From Pseudopyrenochaeta lycopersici (lineage: Eukaryota > Ascomycota > Dothideomycetes > Pleosporales > Pseudopyrenochaetaceae), in contig NHZP01000015.1 in NCBI GenBank assembly GCA_003313425.1, positions 620,001 through 684,000 of the forward strand: a stretch of DNA of 64,000 nucleotides, read 5' to 3'. The stretch's first letter is position 1; each line of letters begins with the position of its first letter. The notes beneath the pieces were generated by a model. That model did no database searches. It was not told where the DNA came from and saw only the letters and a list, made by a program, of their open reading frames with translations. This document shows, piece by piece, positions 21,228 through 33,484 of this stretch. The translations under genes and the position numbers were made by a program.

Positions 21228-23058
21228 GCGAGGATAACTGAACGCCTTGCCAATAGTGAATAGATAGATGTATACCAAGAAGATATGACAGCACAAATCT
21301 TAGATGCCGTTTCATCAAGCCTATGGGCGGTGAAAGTATTAATGTGGATTACCTTGCGTTGCTGCCTTGTCAATTTTAAACGTTACGCGATATTGCGGCG
21401 TCGATGCTCACTGAAGCCGCCCCTGGGGTTTCAAGAATAGGCAGTCCGCAAAGGGGACGGTGCTGACAGTATTGAAAGTTCGGGGCAACCCTACCATTGG
21501 GTCGCAGCATTGAGATTCCTAGGGCGCCCCAGTAGCGCACGTAGATGACCATGCAGCACATAAGCAAGCTGTTGAGAGGCTACACGGGAGTAGTCCAACG
21601 CCCGCGATCACCGGCCGCGGTCAGGAAATCTGAAGGCCACGCGACCGGCACATGGCGGATCGGCTGTTGCACTTCGTTGGCGTTATCTTGGTGTGGGCTT
21701 GGTGCCTGTTTGGAGTTGTTGGGGTTTTCGGGGCAGCGCAATAATGACCAACCGAAGCCTCGGCCACGTGTGGATGGCTTGCACGAATCCGTCGGCCGGG
21801 TTGGCCGCGGGTTGCACGCAACCACGCACCCAGAACCAAATCTACCAGCCAGTACGAAAGCCAGGCGTGCAGGGAAGGCTGCCGTAACGGCCTGGAGGAG
21901 CATTCCATTGTTCCGTTGGCTAAGCGCCACGGCCGATTTGCGAACCAGTCGCAGTGGGCCAATATTCCCTTTACCCGACAGGCATGCTAGGCGCCGTCAG
22001 CGGAGGCGCGCATGCTTGTCGTTGATTCTAACCCCGGCAAGCGGACGGCGGGAGATGATTTCAAAAACAGCGCAGGACATGAAAAGTCCGTAAGTCTGGA
22101 GAAGGGCGGGGCGCCCTAGTCAAGTACAGCGCAGTCCTAGCGGAGCCAAGACCTCCGCAAACCAGCAACGCGGGGCTGCGCTGCAGTGCATCGCTCCGCT
22201 GTAAAACTCAACACCATGTTGTGAGTGTCGTGCAATTTGGCATCTGTTAGAGGGCGCTCGCGATGAGGGAGGGGGCGCACTGGTAAAGCTTCGTCCTGCC
22301 GGCTGAACACCCTCCCTGGCCACCTGCATCCTTATCCGTGTTTCCATTGCTGGGAAGTCTTGTGCCAAGGCCTTGGGAGGCGTTTTTTGCAGTGTTAGAC
22401 TGGTGGTGCCCATGGTGCCCAGACCTTCCATCTGCGCCGTCCCGGTCGTTCTCGAACGCAGATTCTTCCTCATATGTGCTTGCTCCGATACGAAGAGGGG
22501 CTCTGCCTAGAACATAGCGATAATGGAATTATGTGTTTGGAGAAAGGCCGCGTTGATGCCGGCAGGCCCTCCTGCTGGATGGAATTGGGAGGCTGAAACC
22601 CAATTTAACAGGTGCGCTTTGTCTGGCATCGAGAATGGCCTGTGCGATCGGTCAGGCTGATGGGGCAACACAAAGGCTGATCGGCGAGCGCGAGTGCGTG
22701 TGCGGCTTGCGATAGTGCGGTAGAATTTCGCAAACGCAGGACGCAACGTTGCACAGCGGCCAATAGCAAAGTGAAGGCGCATCGTGATAAACCATCATGC
22801 CCCTTTGGGTGCTCATTTCACTCCGCCACGCTTGGACACAGATGTTGACGGGCCAAGCAGGATCCACTCTCTTGTCCCATCCAACCGCCCCATGGGGACC
22901 CGGATCGCACTAAACATCCCGGTCGTATCAACCTAGCAAGGCCATTTCGTTTCGAGCCGACCGACACACGGCGTATGCAACCCCAGAGTACATATAGAGA
23001 CCCTTGGTCGCCCCCCTTGAGTGATTTTTCCCCAGACTCCTGTACACCAGTCAGCACC
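21228..23058. promoter_or_regulatory. Long GC-rich upstream region of the Dal5-type permease
   Basis: 1.8 kb without a supportable gene; overlapping ORFs on both strands (for example 21545-22093 plus) reflect high GC. It contains GATAA sites at 22519 and 22786 and a reverse TTATC at 22332, and a CCAAT at 22760. GATAA is the site of nitrogen-catabolite GATA factors (family knowledge). As the downstream transporter belongs to a family often under nitrogen control, a regulatory role is a reasonable inference, although such short sites are expected by chance. Confidence 0.3.
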
Positions 23059-24746
23059 ATGGCGGACGTCAAAACCCAATCCGAATTGGAGAACAATGAG
23101 AAGATAGCCGTCCTTGCCAACAGCGACGTCGACAGTTCTCAGATCAGCTCACCCCATGACGATGACGATCTTCCTGACCCAGACTTGGGCAAGAGTCCCG
23201 AGGAGCGCGCGAAGTTGGTACGACTACCTCCTCTTACAATCTCTCCCTTGCAAAACGCTGACCCCGCATAGGACAAGGCTCTCGTCTGGAAGATGGACAT
23301 GTGGCTGATCCCATGGCTGTCACTTTTGTATCTGCTCTCCTTCTTGGACCGAACCAACATTGGAAATGCTCGTGTTGCTCATATGGAGAGAGATCTCCAC
23401 ATGACCGATCGCGACTATAAGAACGCTTTGACCATCTTTTTCGTCTCGTATGCTGGTTTCGAGCCTCTCACCAACATTGCCATCAAGAAATGGTCGCCTC
23501 GTGTCTTTTTCACCGCCATCATTCTTGCTTGGGGTCTTATTATGACCCTCATGGGTGTTGTCCACAACAAGGCTGGCCTCCTTGCGTGCCGTTGGTTCCT
23601 CGGTATCGCTGAGGCTGGTTTGTTCCCTGGTGTCAATTACTACCTCTCGTGAGTACCGCCGATCTTGACCGAAAACGAAAATGCTAATGTCCACCAGCTG
23701 CTGGTACAAGCGCCAGGAACTTGGTTTCCGTGCCGCTCTTTTCTTTTCAGCTGCGGCTCTCGCCGGTTCCTTTGGTGGTCTTCTGGCTGCCGCCATCACT
23801 CAGATGGACGGTGTCGGTGGTTACGAAGGATGGCGCTGGATCTGTTCGTATTTCCTGGCCCCTCCGTTACCTGCATTTGCTAATGACCGCAGTTATCATT
23901 GAGGGTCTCATCACCGTATTCGTTGGCATCTTCTGTTGGTGGATGGTATTCGATTTCCCGGACACCGCTACCTTCCTCACAGCTGATGAGAAGCTCCGTG
24001 CTCAGCGCCGTCTCAAGCTCGATGGACAGGCCCGCGCCAAAGTTGGAAGCATCGATCGCAGGCACGTCATGGCTGCGCTCAAGGACTGGAAGACCTGGGG
24101 ATATGCCGTTATCTACATGGGCTGCCTATGCCCGCTGTACTGCTTCTCCCTCTTCCTGCCGACCATTCTCCTTGGTATGGGTTATAAGGGTACTCAGGCT
24201 CAGCTCTTATCAGTCCCACCCTACGCCGTCGCCGCTACCATGACTGTCATCATCGGATGGGTTGCCGACCGTACGAAGTGGCGTGGCTACTGTAATATGT
24301 TCGTGTCGTTCCTTGGATGCATCGGTTTCGCCATGTTACTCGCCACTCCAAATGTGAAGGTCCAGTACGCCGGTACCTTCCTGGGTGCGGCAGGCATTTA
24401 CCCCACTGTCTCCAACACACTTACTTGGGCGTCAAACAACGTCGAGGGATCGCTCAAGCGCGGTGTCATGGTCGGCGTTGTTGTCGGCTGGGGTAACATG
24501 AATGGTGTTGTGTCATCCAACATCTACGACGCGAAGGAGAAGCCACGCTACTGGACTGGCCACGGTGTTGTGCTTGCATACCAGTTCTTGTTCCTTTTCG
24601 GCGGAACTCTCTTCATGCACTTCATGCTCAAGCGTGAAAACAGGCTGCGGAAGGAGGGCAAGCGTGATCACTGGATCCAGGGCAAGACCGAGGAAGAGAT
24701 TGAGGAGCTCGGTGACGAGCGACCAGACTTCTTTTACACCACTTAG
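23059..24746 (+). CDS. MFS anion:cation symporter (Dal5/allantoate permease family)
   Basis: Four exons: 23059-23217, 23272-23648, 23698-23843, 23893-24746; 511 residues. Introns are 49-54 nt and all joins keep the frame, for example VNYYLS|CWYKRQELGFRAALFF and GWRWI|FIIEGLITVFVG. Seen: an acidic cytosolic N-terminus; the family hallmark LLYLLSFLDRTNIGNARVAHM in TM1; CRWFLGIAEAGLFPGVNYYLSCWYKRQE; and 12 hydrophobic segments with a cytosolic loop of Lys/Arg-rich sequence. Family knowledge: ACS-family fungal transporters import organic anions such as allantoate, nicotinate, pantothenate or biotin precursors with protons. The substrate is not deducible. Codon usage is strongly biased to C-ending codons, suggesting good expression. 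Confidence 0.9.
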
Positions 24747-26379
24747 AATGTTACGCCGCATATCGGACGACGGGAGATATACTTTCGATCGGCGGTCGTT
24801 TGCTTCAGTTCTTGCATCATGTTTCCCAAGGCGTCGGGTCACCAAAATACCTGGCATATTTCTACATGGTCGTTAGTAATCGGGATAGAGAACGTGTAGA
24901 GGTGCATTGCACATGACGCTGATGAATTTGAATATAATTATACCTTTTCAAATCTTTTCAACAGACTCTCACATGTTATCTTGTCGAAAACTTCGCTGAT
25001 TCTGCTGAAATGACAAAGTGATGTGCCGCATCCTCGGGACCTGGGGCAGGGCTGACGATGCAACTCATTAGCCGCATGTTATCCGCTCAGCCGAACTGCC
25101 GTATGACACGACTCAAGTACAAGCAATCCCCAAAACATGGCCATGGCCACGAGAGAGCGTGGTGATGAGCTTGCAATGTAGAGGAAAGGTGTTTGAAGCT
25201 GGGTAATCGATGTCCTGGTGAGAGTCAACCTGTGCCGCAGGGCTGAGTATAGCGACGCCGCAATGGGGGCGGAAGGAGCGATCCGGTCGTTTGCTCGTGT
25301 ACAGTATTCTCTCTTTAGTATTTGCGGCAGTTCATCCCTGACCCAGTGGTGAAATACAATATTCTCCAAATGCACTTTCCATCTCTTTCCTTGTATATCC
25401 TACTCTCTGAGCGCAAGGCTGGCGACGACTCACCAACCCCAACCCTGCAACCAATAGCAACCCATCTCTTTCTGCACAATACCAAGAATCACCCCAGAAA
25501 CCAAACATCATAATAGCCAACCCACTTTTCTCACAAAACCCTTTCAATAAGAGAAAAACAAAACAACTGTGGCACTGAGAACAATTCACTTTCACCATAA
25601 CAAAACTGGGGGGTCGTGGGCGTGCAAAGCCCTTTTTGTATGCTCGTGAACTAAAGTTTTAGGGAAACCAGAAAACAACGGTCGGTGCTTCTTATATCCC
25701 CACACCAGCCAACGGCCCCCCCGAAACGCCAAACAGCTCGCATGTGCGCGAACGCCTTCATCCCAGAATGCCCCAGATATTCCAAGACTATGACCAACGT
25801 GAATCCTCCATTGGCCATGACGTCGTATTACGCTTGGAGGAGGCGCAAACGGTTCGAACGGCAGGCGCACGTCGCATGCCAAGTATCTCCGCGGAGTTTC
25901 CTCCGCACAAAGAGCTGGGCGACTTCAACTGCGTCGATTGCATTGAGGATGAAGGGAAAACACGTTGTAGTAGGGCTGAGCTGTTGAGGGGTAATATGGT
26001 CGCATTTCAAGTGGATTAGAAGTGAAATCACGGACGGTAATGATGGTTCTGTCACAGCGCAAGAAAGCCGTGGAGATGCTGTGAAAGACTATTCTAGCTA
26101 CCTGGATGCGCTATGATCATAAGGGGCTGATCAAATGAGCACATGAAACTCCCATGATATACACTTGCTCCTTTACACCGTCCAATTGGAGTTAATCTCA
26201 AGCAAACATCCTACCAAATAAAAGTTCCATAAATCTCAAGGAATGGTTGCCTCCGCCGATGTATCCGCTCCCAAGCAAATCTCTCTCCATCCCCAAGCAT
26301 CCTAAGCCGGCAGACACTTCCGCCCCAAGACTGCGCATTGTTGCGCATAGTTGTTTACCCAGGCATCTACATGTCCATC
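24747..26379. other. Convergent intergenic region, about 1.6 kb
   Basis: Lies between two 3' ends (plus-strand permease, minus-strand SNF2 gene). Only short ORFs; a few C/A-rich tracts around 25380-25600. I see no RNA gene, repeat or transposon. Confidence 0.4.
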
Positions 26380-29300
26380 TCACCGGAAGAGGCTCCTCAA
26401 TTCTTCCAGCCTCTGCTTCGTAGCCTGTTCCTTCGTTTTCCGCTCTCGCGCCATGGTCAAATCCGCCAGCGCCTTCTTCTTCTTCTGCAGTTCGAGCATC
26501 TTCTCTTCAAAGCTGTTCTCCATAATAAACCGCTTGATGACCACTTCCCGATCCTGCCCTAACCTATGCACACGATCCACCGCTTGAGCTTCAGCAGCTG
26601 GGTTGAACTGCGGCTCCATCATGAAAACCTTATTCGCAGTAGTGAGATTCAACCCGAGACCGCCGGCGCCGATAGAAACAAGCATCACCCGTACATTCTC
26701 ATCGTTGCGGAGGGCATGCATCGATTTGTCGCGGGCATCGCGAGTCATGCGGCCGTCGAGGCGCACATATGTGTGGCCGTGGCTTTTGAGCGCGATCTCG
26801 ATGAGATCCAGGTGGGTCGTCCAGGAGGAGAATACAACGCTAGAAGAGATTAGTTCATGTAGTTTTGAGGGTCTTTACGGAAAGTGTTACTAACCTCTTG
26901 ATTGGTCGTTGATCTGGGTGCGCGTCGCTCCACTCCCTGAACTCTTTCAGATCATTTAGCAAAGCCTGTGTCTTTGTATGCGGCCCCGCATAACTGCCAA
27001 TCTTCTTCGCCAGCTTGGGATCTTTGCGAATCCGATCTCGCTCCTCCAAGAATTCCGTAAAGTCACCACGTCTCAGCTCGAATGCTGTCGGCCTATTACG
27101 ATCCTCACATACATGACATTGCACCGAGCCATCAGGCAGGAGGTTCTCTTTCCACGTGGCCTTGAGCTTCTTGACGTGTTTAGGACAGACGGGGTGGTAG
27201 CACGTTGTCATAAAACCAATGATATCCCGAGCATTGCCATCATCGTCTTCGTCATCTGAATCGGCCTCGAGGATGGAAGTCTTACCGGGACAGTAGATAC
27301 AATCGGCAGCATCGGTCGTCTCGAGAAGTTCAAGCATCTCATAAGCCTGCTGACGGGTAAGTGTAGGCATTTCCTCTTCGTCTTCTCCAATCTCCATCGG
27401 GTTATCGTAGGTCATGCCGTCGGTTGTCTTCAATGCATCATCGCTGAGTAAATCGCGGCCGTGGGCGCAAATGAGTCTGAGGTTGAGGATAGCGGTTAAG
27501 ATACGAGCGTACGAGTGTCCGCCCATTTTTTCACCTTGCGTGACAGCATTGACTTTACGCTGGGTGTCGTGCTCAAACCAATCATGAAGTTGCCGTTCTT
27601 CTCTCGAGAACTGCAGCTTGACAACAAAGTCATTTTTAGCAGGTACCTCGTTCTTGATGATGTCCTTCGTACGTCGAATCGTGACAGTGCTGACCAAGAG
27701 CTGCAACTTGGGTACCACCTCAGGATCCGCATTCTTAAATGGGCTGAGGATGTACTGATTGAAGCCGTGAGTCGAGTTGAAAGGACTTAACCGAATAAAA
27801 TTGAACAGTGCGCCAAGATCTTCGAGGCGATTTTGTACAGGCGTACCAGTTACAGCCCATCGTCGCTGTCCCCATATCGCGCATGCAGCTTTGGACTGAT
27901 TCGTTGGATTTCGAATGGTGTGCGCTTCGTCTAGGACAATACGGAACCAGTTGATCAAAGGAAGAGCCCGCTTTCTATCCAACAGATCCTTTGCAATGAT
28001 ATGGTAGGTAGTAATGACGATGTCATAGTCTGCCAGTTCCTTGGCCTGCATATCGTAACGCTCGGTACCATGATACCGCGTCCACCTCAACATGCTCTTG
28101 CCGGCTGGGAAATGTTCTTTGATCTGTTCCTTCCAGTTGGTCATCGTACTGAGAGGGCAGACGAGAAGCGTAGCTTTACTGTTGAAGATGGGCTGTATCA
28201 TCTGCGAGCCTTGGGGCAAAGGAGGAGGCCGCTTCTGTGAGAATTCTTGTGCAGCAGCAATAGAAGTGTCATCGCAAATCAGAGATAGAATGCTGAGGGT
28301 CTTACCCAAACCCATTTCATCAGCCAGTATACCTCCGAAGCTGGATTTTGGCTTCGCTGGCTTCTCTTCTCCGGTTATGACGTGAACATATGACTTGCGA
28401 CCGTTATCCCGATAACGAGGTTTCCACAACGAGTCTTTGCGTTCATCATGCTCGGCGCCGGTGTGATCCTGCTCTTTATCGACCATGAAATGCAGTGCTT
28501 GCTTCTGGTGAGGATACAGCTCGGTCTTGATATGTGATGATGGCTCCCGCATGAGTACCTCTTCTGAGCTTCTCACCACTGTATTGAATACGTCTTCGAC
28601 GTCGGCGCGGATCTCGTCAACGCTTCGCAACACATAACTATTTGACGGCGGGCCAACAGCATGCTGGTTAAACGATGCCTGCTGGAAGTTGGACTGTGTC
28701 ATCTGGGTCTTTGAGAAGCCATTGCCAGTCTGCGGATTGAAGTAGTCGTGTCGCTGAAGCTCGAAAAGTGGGTTTTCAAGAAGGAGGTTTTTAGTCTTGA
28801 GATATTTGCCGATATCATGAGCGTTCTTTCGGGGGCAGTACAATTGCAATGTCATCCCGATGAGTCCAGAAAATGGAGTCCCTGGACCCCCTTCGTTCGG
28901 CTGCTTCCGTCGGGGTTCCGTCCAGGCCATCCACTTCAGGCCAGCGGTTGTTGCACTGTCGATAAGAGGGGCAAACCCCTGTGCTGTTTTCATGTCCACT
29001 CTCCCAAATTCCCTGTTCACTCCGTCGGTTACCATGATGGCGATATTCTTTGCACCGCCCCTGCGGAATGAGACCTTGATCCGGCTTTGCCCGCCGTTGT
29101 TACCGGAATACTTCTTCGGATCCGGGGCGGGAACCATATGCGCTTGAATATAGGTTTGCTTGACCTTTCCTATGCATATATCATCGTTGCTGTTGTCACC
29201 GACAACTTGGAGATCATCTTCATCGTCGCCTGAAAGTCGTCAATATAACCCAAAGGATACCTGCATCTCGCACTTACTCATGGTCAAGTCGATAGAGGGT

Positions 29301-29833
29301 CCTGGTCGTGGTATCTGTGGCTGTCCATTTGGCTTTTGCAAATCAAGAGCGCTTGAACCACCGAAATTTGAGTGATTGATCTTCTTGATATGCTCGTCGT
29401 CAACAGTCTTTACGCGCTTTGCAGGCGACGCAGTACGCTCTTGGACGTTGTGCAAGCGTTCCACGAGCGATACCTGGCCAGTGATGGTGGGGTCGGTACG
29501 TCCGCGGTCGAAATCCTCACCTGAGGATGCAGGTCGTTTTGGGTTGGGTGATTTCGGGTTGAGAAGGGCTCGCGGATCAAATTGAGGTATTTGAGGTACG
29601 GGTGCCCCATTATTATTGTGATGCGTTGCAGCGTCACCTGGAAGATGCTCTATTAGCTCTGGTTGCAGGGTGACGAAAGCAGGCTCGGGTGACAGAAATT
29701 GCTGTAGGGTGTCACTGTTTCTCGAAACGTCAAGTGGGGTGCCTGACGGCTCATACACAGCCAGCGACGAGGTCGACGATGCATCCATGATTGGACAGTC
29801 TCCCATCTCTACATCTGGGATTGATGCCTCCAT
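26380..29833 (-). CDS. HIRAN-SNF2-RING helicase of the Rad5/HLTF type
   Basis: Three exons on the minus strand: 29833-29278, 29229-26895, 26839-26380; introns of 48 and 55 nt; 1,116 residues. Domains in order: disordered N-terminus; HIRAN domain (about 205-320), which in HLTF binds 3'-OH ssDNA ends; SNF2 ATPase with Walker A DEMGLGKT (489-496) and DEAH (619-622); a RING-like insertion with Cys829, Cys832, Cys862, His864, Cys867, His870, Cys890, Cys893; and helicase C with VDRVHRLGQDREV. This order is that of Rad5/HLTF, which polyubiquitinates PCNA and reverses stalled forks in error-free damage bypass (family knowledge). The ligand order C-C-C-H-C-H-C-C differs from a plain C3HC4 RING, and a long acidic loop separates the first pairs. 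A second Rad5-like paralogue elsewhere in the genome is possible. Confidence 0.9.
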
Positions 29834-30853
29834 ATGGATAGATGGTTTTGGCAGTATATACTCAGATTTTTGAATTTGAAAGTGGCAGAAGAGACGGTGT
29901 TAGAGAGAGCTGAAAGAGAAATGGGGAGATATACCTGCCCTGCGAGCCCTCCGTGGGTCAAGTAATAGCGCCGGGTTCATACTGTACATACGCTAACAAA
30001 ATATCTGGTCACAAGTAAGAGAGTACTTCCAAAGCCCCAAGCGAGGCCCTACGAAATGGTCCGTCTCTTTCTCTGGGAATCTTGAAGCGGGGCGCCCCAG
30101 CGCATCTGATACTTAACGCCAAGACTTTGTATGGCTCGCCGCAACAGCAAACGATCGTGCAAGGGACGTGCTCAGCACTTAATAGTCTCTTTGTAAGATC
30201 GCAAGTACCTCCTGGGGCCAGGTGATTGGGTTTGGCACGAAAATTCTCTCTGAGCCGGGGAAACGTGGCAATGTTCAACAGTTTCTCAGTACCTATCTGG
30301 AGGTCGGGTGAGTGAAGGTAGGCGCCGAACTTCACGACGCAGCGGGCAGCGTGCGGCGGGCATCAGAATAAGAGGTCGGTTTTCGGGATGAGTAGGTGAA
30401 TACGCGCATTGCGCGGAGATGGATACTGCGCTGCTGCCTTTCATGTCCGCCGCGAGAAGTCATCGATATTCGGGTAGTGCAGGGGTGTGGCTTGTGTGGC
30501 TAGTGCGGTCAGATGACGCTTCTTGACTTTCACGGTTCCGGCAAATGATGGAAGATCCGAGGAAGGGGGGCGGAAAGTGAGACGGCACGGACTCCTGCAA
30601 GGCATGAATATCATGTCAGAATTTACACCTCGCTTGCAATGGAAGATGCTCAGGTGATTCATGTCAATTCGGAGCTGATCTAGTGGGTTTTGATACACAA
30701 AGAATGACATGCATACAAGAGCCCTACAAAGAACGCCGGGTATGCAAGCCAGCCAATATCGCCATGCATATGTAATGAACGCCCGCTATGCAAACCCTTA
30801 TACCCGATGTGCCACTCATACACGGCCATTTCCAAACAATAAGAATACAACGC
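29834..30853. other. Intergenic, about 1 kb
   Basis: Promoter region of the SNF2 gene and 3' flank of LSB6 (both minus strand). Minus ORFs 30335-30009 and 30710-30441 have no recognisable features. Confidence 0.35.
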
Positions 30854-33204
30854 TTAACACCAAGTAAATACCGGATTTCGTCCTTTTACCATCTCCAACC
30901 TCTCAACAACCACTTTTTTCCGATTGCCTTCCATATCCTCATTCGCGGCATAACCCAGATCCCCCTCATCATCAAAGCCATACTCATCTAGATCTCTTCT
31001 GTTGGTAAAGGAGAACCTGCGCTGCTGCCTTCTCGGTTCAAGATGCGCTCGGCGAGGTGCATCGTAGCTCATGCGCGACCGATGTGCTGGTCTGCCATTT
31101 GCTGATTCAGCCGTGTTGCGAGACGGCCAGTAAACGTCATTTACAGTTGCTGGAGAGGTTGGACCAGGCAAAGTTGGCTCACTGCGGCGAATTTCGAGTG
31201 ATGAAGAACCACGGGAGAGGTTAAAGCGGTTCTCGTGTGCTGTGTCCAGCGGTGGCGAGTTCATCAGAAGATCTGGCTGTGGCTTCTGGGGCGGCGTCGA
31301 GACAGCTGTGATATCCATCTCCTCATGTTCCTCCTCAACCCTATTTTGCCTGCCATTGATAGGCTGCTGTTTCCTCATCTCCGCACTCGGCGCTCTCAAA
31401 GGAACTGCGATAGGAATCTCCACTACATCATCCCAAACACATACCCTTGCCCTCCTCGTGAGTTCCAGAGGTCCATGGTCAGGCGTTTTCAGCGTCTCAA
31501 CAACATTCCACGCTTGGCCCTTCATTACTGCAAGTTGTTTAGCGTACATGCGCTCTTTGAAATCGTCGTCTTGTATGAAGCATTTCCGCAGGGCAAGTTG
31601 GGTGTCGGACCACCATTTTTTCGAGGTGAGCAGAGGGAGGAAGTGGCGCCGAGTGGCTTCAGAGAATGGCTGGCCGATGAGTGACACGGGAAGGAAGAGC
31701 CAGCCGAAAGGATAGCTTCGCCACTAGATATTGTTAGCCATGGAAATGGGCATAGAGGCGCGGGACTTACGGCATCAGGGTGCTTCCACGGCCACGACAG
31801 GCTGTTGTCGATAGCACCAATTGTTATTGCAGGCGATGGCGCGTTCGGCATAGGTGTATTGGAGCGACTGTTGGCGGTCATTTGTTCTCGCCGCCCGTAT
31901 GGGTCCAGTCCCTCCATGGACTGCCTAGTGTAACTACTCGGCTGTGGCTCATCCCCCACCTCTTCATTCATCTTTGGCGGCTCTGCAACTATTGTTGCCT
32001 CCTGTGTCTTCTGATCGATCTTGATCATCCAATTATCCAGCCCTCTGTCTGTGTTCCGCATGATGTAGTCTAAGATAACCAGCTTCTCTAGCTGCTCCCT
32101 GAACGATTGCTGCAGGGTCTCAGTCCAAAGGCCTCTCCGTGGCTGTTGCTGATCCGCATTGCCCGGCCGATCCTCATCTTCCTCATTATCCGACTGTGGT
32201 CCGCTTGGTCTGCAGTCCTCGGCCCATCTCCGCTTCTTCTTCCTCGATCCTCCTTCTGTCCTGAAACCTGAGTTGTGCTGATCAGGCCAGGGATTCTCCT
32301 TGAGGAATATATTCGCATCCTTGAACCCCTTCAGGAACACCTGGAAACTGCCTGGTTTCTCTGGAAACGGCTTCTTCTTCCTGTAGTACGCCCTTCTGTC
32401 CCAGAAGTCGTAGTGGAACGATTTAGAGGATAGCGAGACGACTGCCGTGTAGGGTACGAGGTTCGTGCGCAATTGGGTGTCGAGGACGTATGCGGCGGCT
32501 TCGGAGATGTAGCTTAGATTCGGAATGAGGCAGGCGCGACCGAAAAAGAATGGAAACAAGTTGCGATGTATCCACTTTGTCCATTTAGGATTCCGCGACG
32601 CGTAGGGCTCCTCGTCCTTGGGCTTGAACACGCCCACAACCTTGCCCTGTGTATTCCGTGCAAAGTAGCTGCCGGAGCTGCCCTGTGAGATCAGCAATGG
32701 GTGCACATTCATTTCAATCGCCGTCCTGACGCTCTCCACTATATCGTCGAATTGTAGATTTGTCATGCGATCCGACGAACCCTCGTAGTCGAACGTCAGC
32801 GACTCTGCCGTAGCAGGCCGCACGCCATCTGGCGCCTGGAACACCGAGTGATGTATTTCGAGTTGCTCGTCTTCTGGCGCATCCTTTTGCTTCTTGATCT
32901 TGAACTTTTGTGCAATTTCGTCCGCCCATTTCTCGAATCTCGCGTTTATCGCCTTGATATCAACTCCTGAGTTGGACCGCGGCCGCCTTCCGGATGATAC
33001 TCTTCGATTATTCGGAGAATTTGGCACAGAGCTTCCTGACATGCGCATGCCCGTATTCCTCGATGGCTGTATTGGTGCGTACTGCGCGTTGGATAGGGAG
33101 TTTTGATGTAGGTCATCCTCGAAGTCGCTGTTGGAGTCTTCTTCCTCCTCCGCCTGGGCTATTCGAGCATAGCCAGAAGTCGCTGGCCTCTTGGGTTTGG
33201 GCAT
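30854..33204 (-). CDS. LSB6: Type II phosphatidylinositol 4-kinase Lsb6
   Basis: Two exons, 33204-31771 and 31723-30854, with a 47-nt phase-0 intron joining SWPWKHPDA to WRSYPFGWLFLP; 767 residues (yeast Lsb6 is 607). Seen: the PI4K2 nucleotide-binding region ISQGSSGSYFARNTQGKVVGVFKPKDEEPY; the insert NPKWTKWIHRNLFPFFFGRACL, carrying the Cys-region equivalent that is palmitoylated in animal enzymes; and the catalytic LDYIMRNTDRGLDNWMIKI. An Arg/Ser-rich N-terminus and a 200-residue Pro/Arg-rich disordered C-terminus account for the extra length. Family role: makes PI4P on endosomal, vacuolar and plasma membranes; yeast Lsb6 also affects endosome movement via Las17. I start at MPKPKRPATSG because the upstream in-frame codons are not ATG. 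Confidence 0.92.
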
Positions 33205-33484
33205 TTTGCACACCAAAAAGTGAATGGATAATGGTCAATGGAGATGTGTCCTGGCCCCAGAAGGTGTCCTGGCATTATCTCGCTATGACGATGGCGACGT
33301 TGCAGGGTTCCGCCCCCCGGCTAGCGTCCGGTTGGTGGATCATCACGCGAGACCATCAGCCATTCACATGCCACGAATGTTCGATGTTGAATTTCAGTGC
33401 AGGATGCATCGGGCTATTTATTGATCTTCTAAAGACTGGGTATCAAGCTCTAGGACACAAAGAACACCCTCCAATGGCACCAGC

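Noticed and set aside
21545..22093. 182-codon plus ORF
   Set aside because: High-GC region with equally long ORFs on the other strand; Arg/Pro-rich chance translation.
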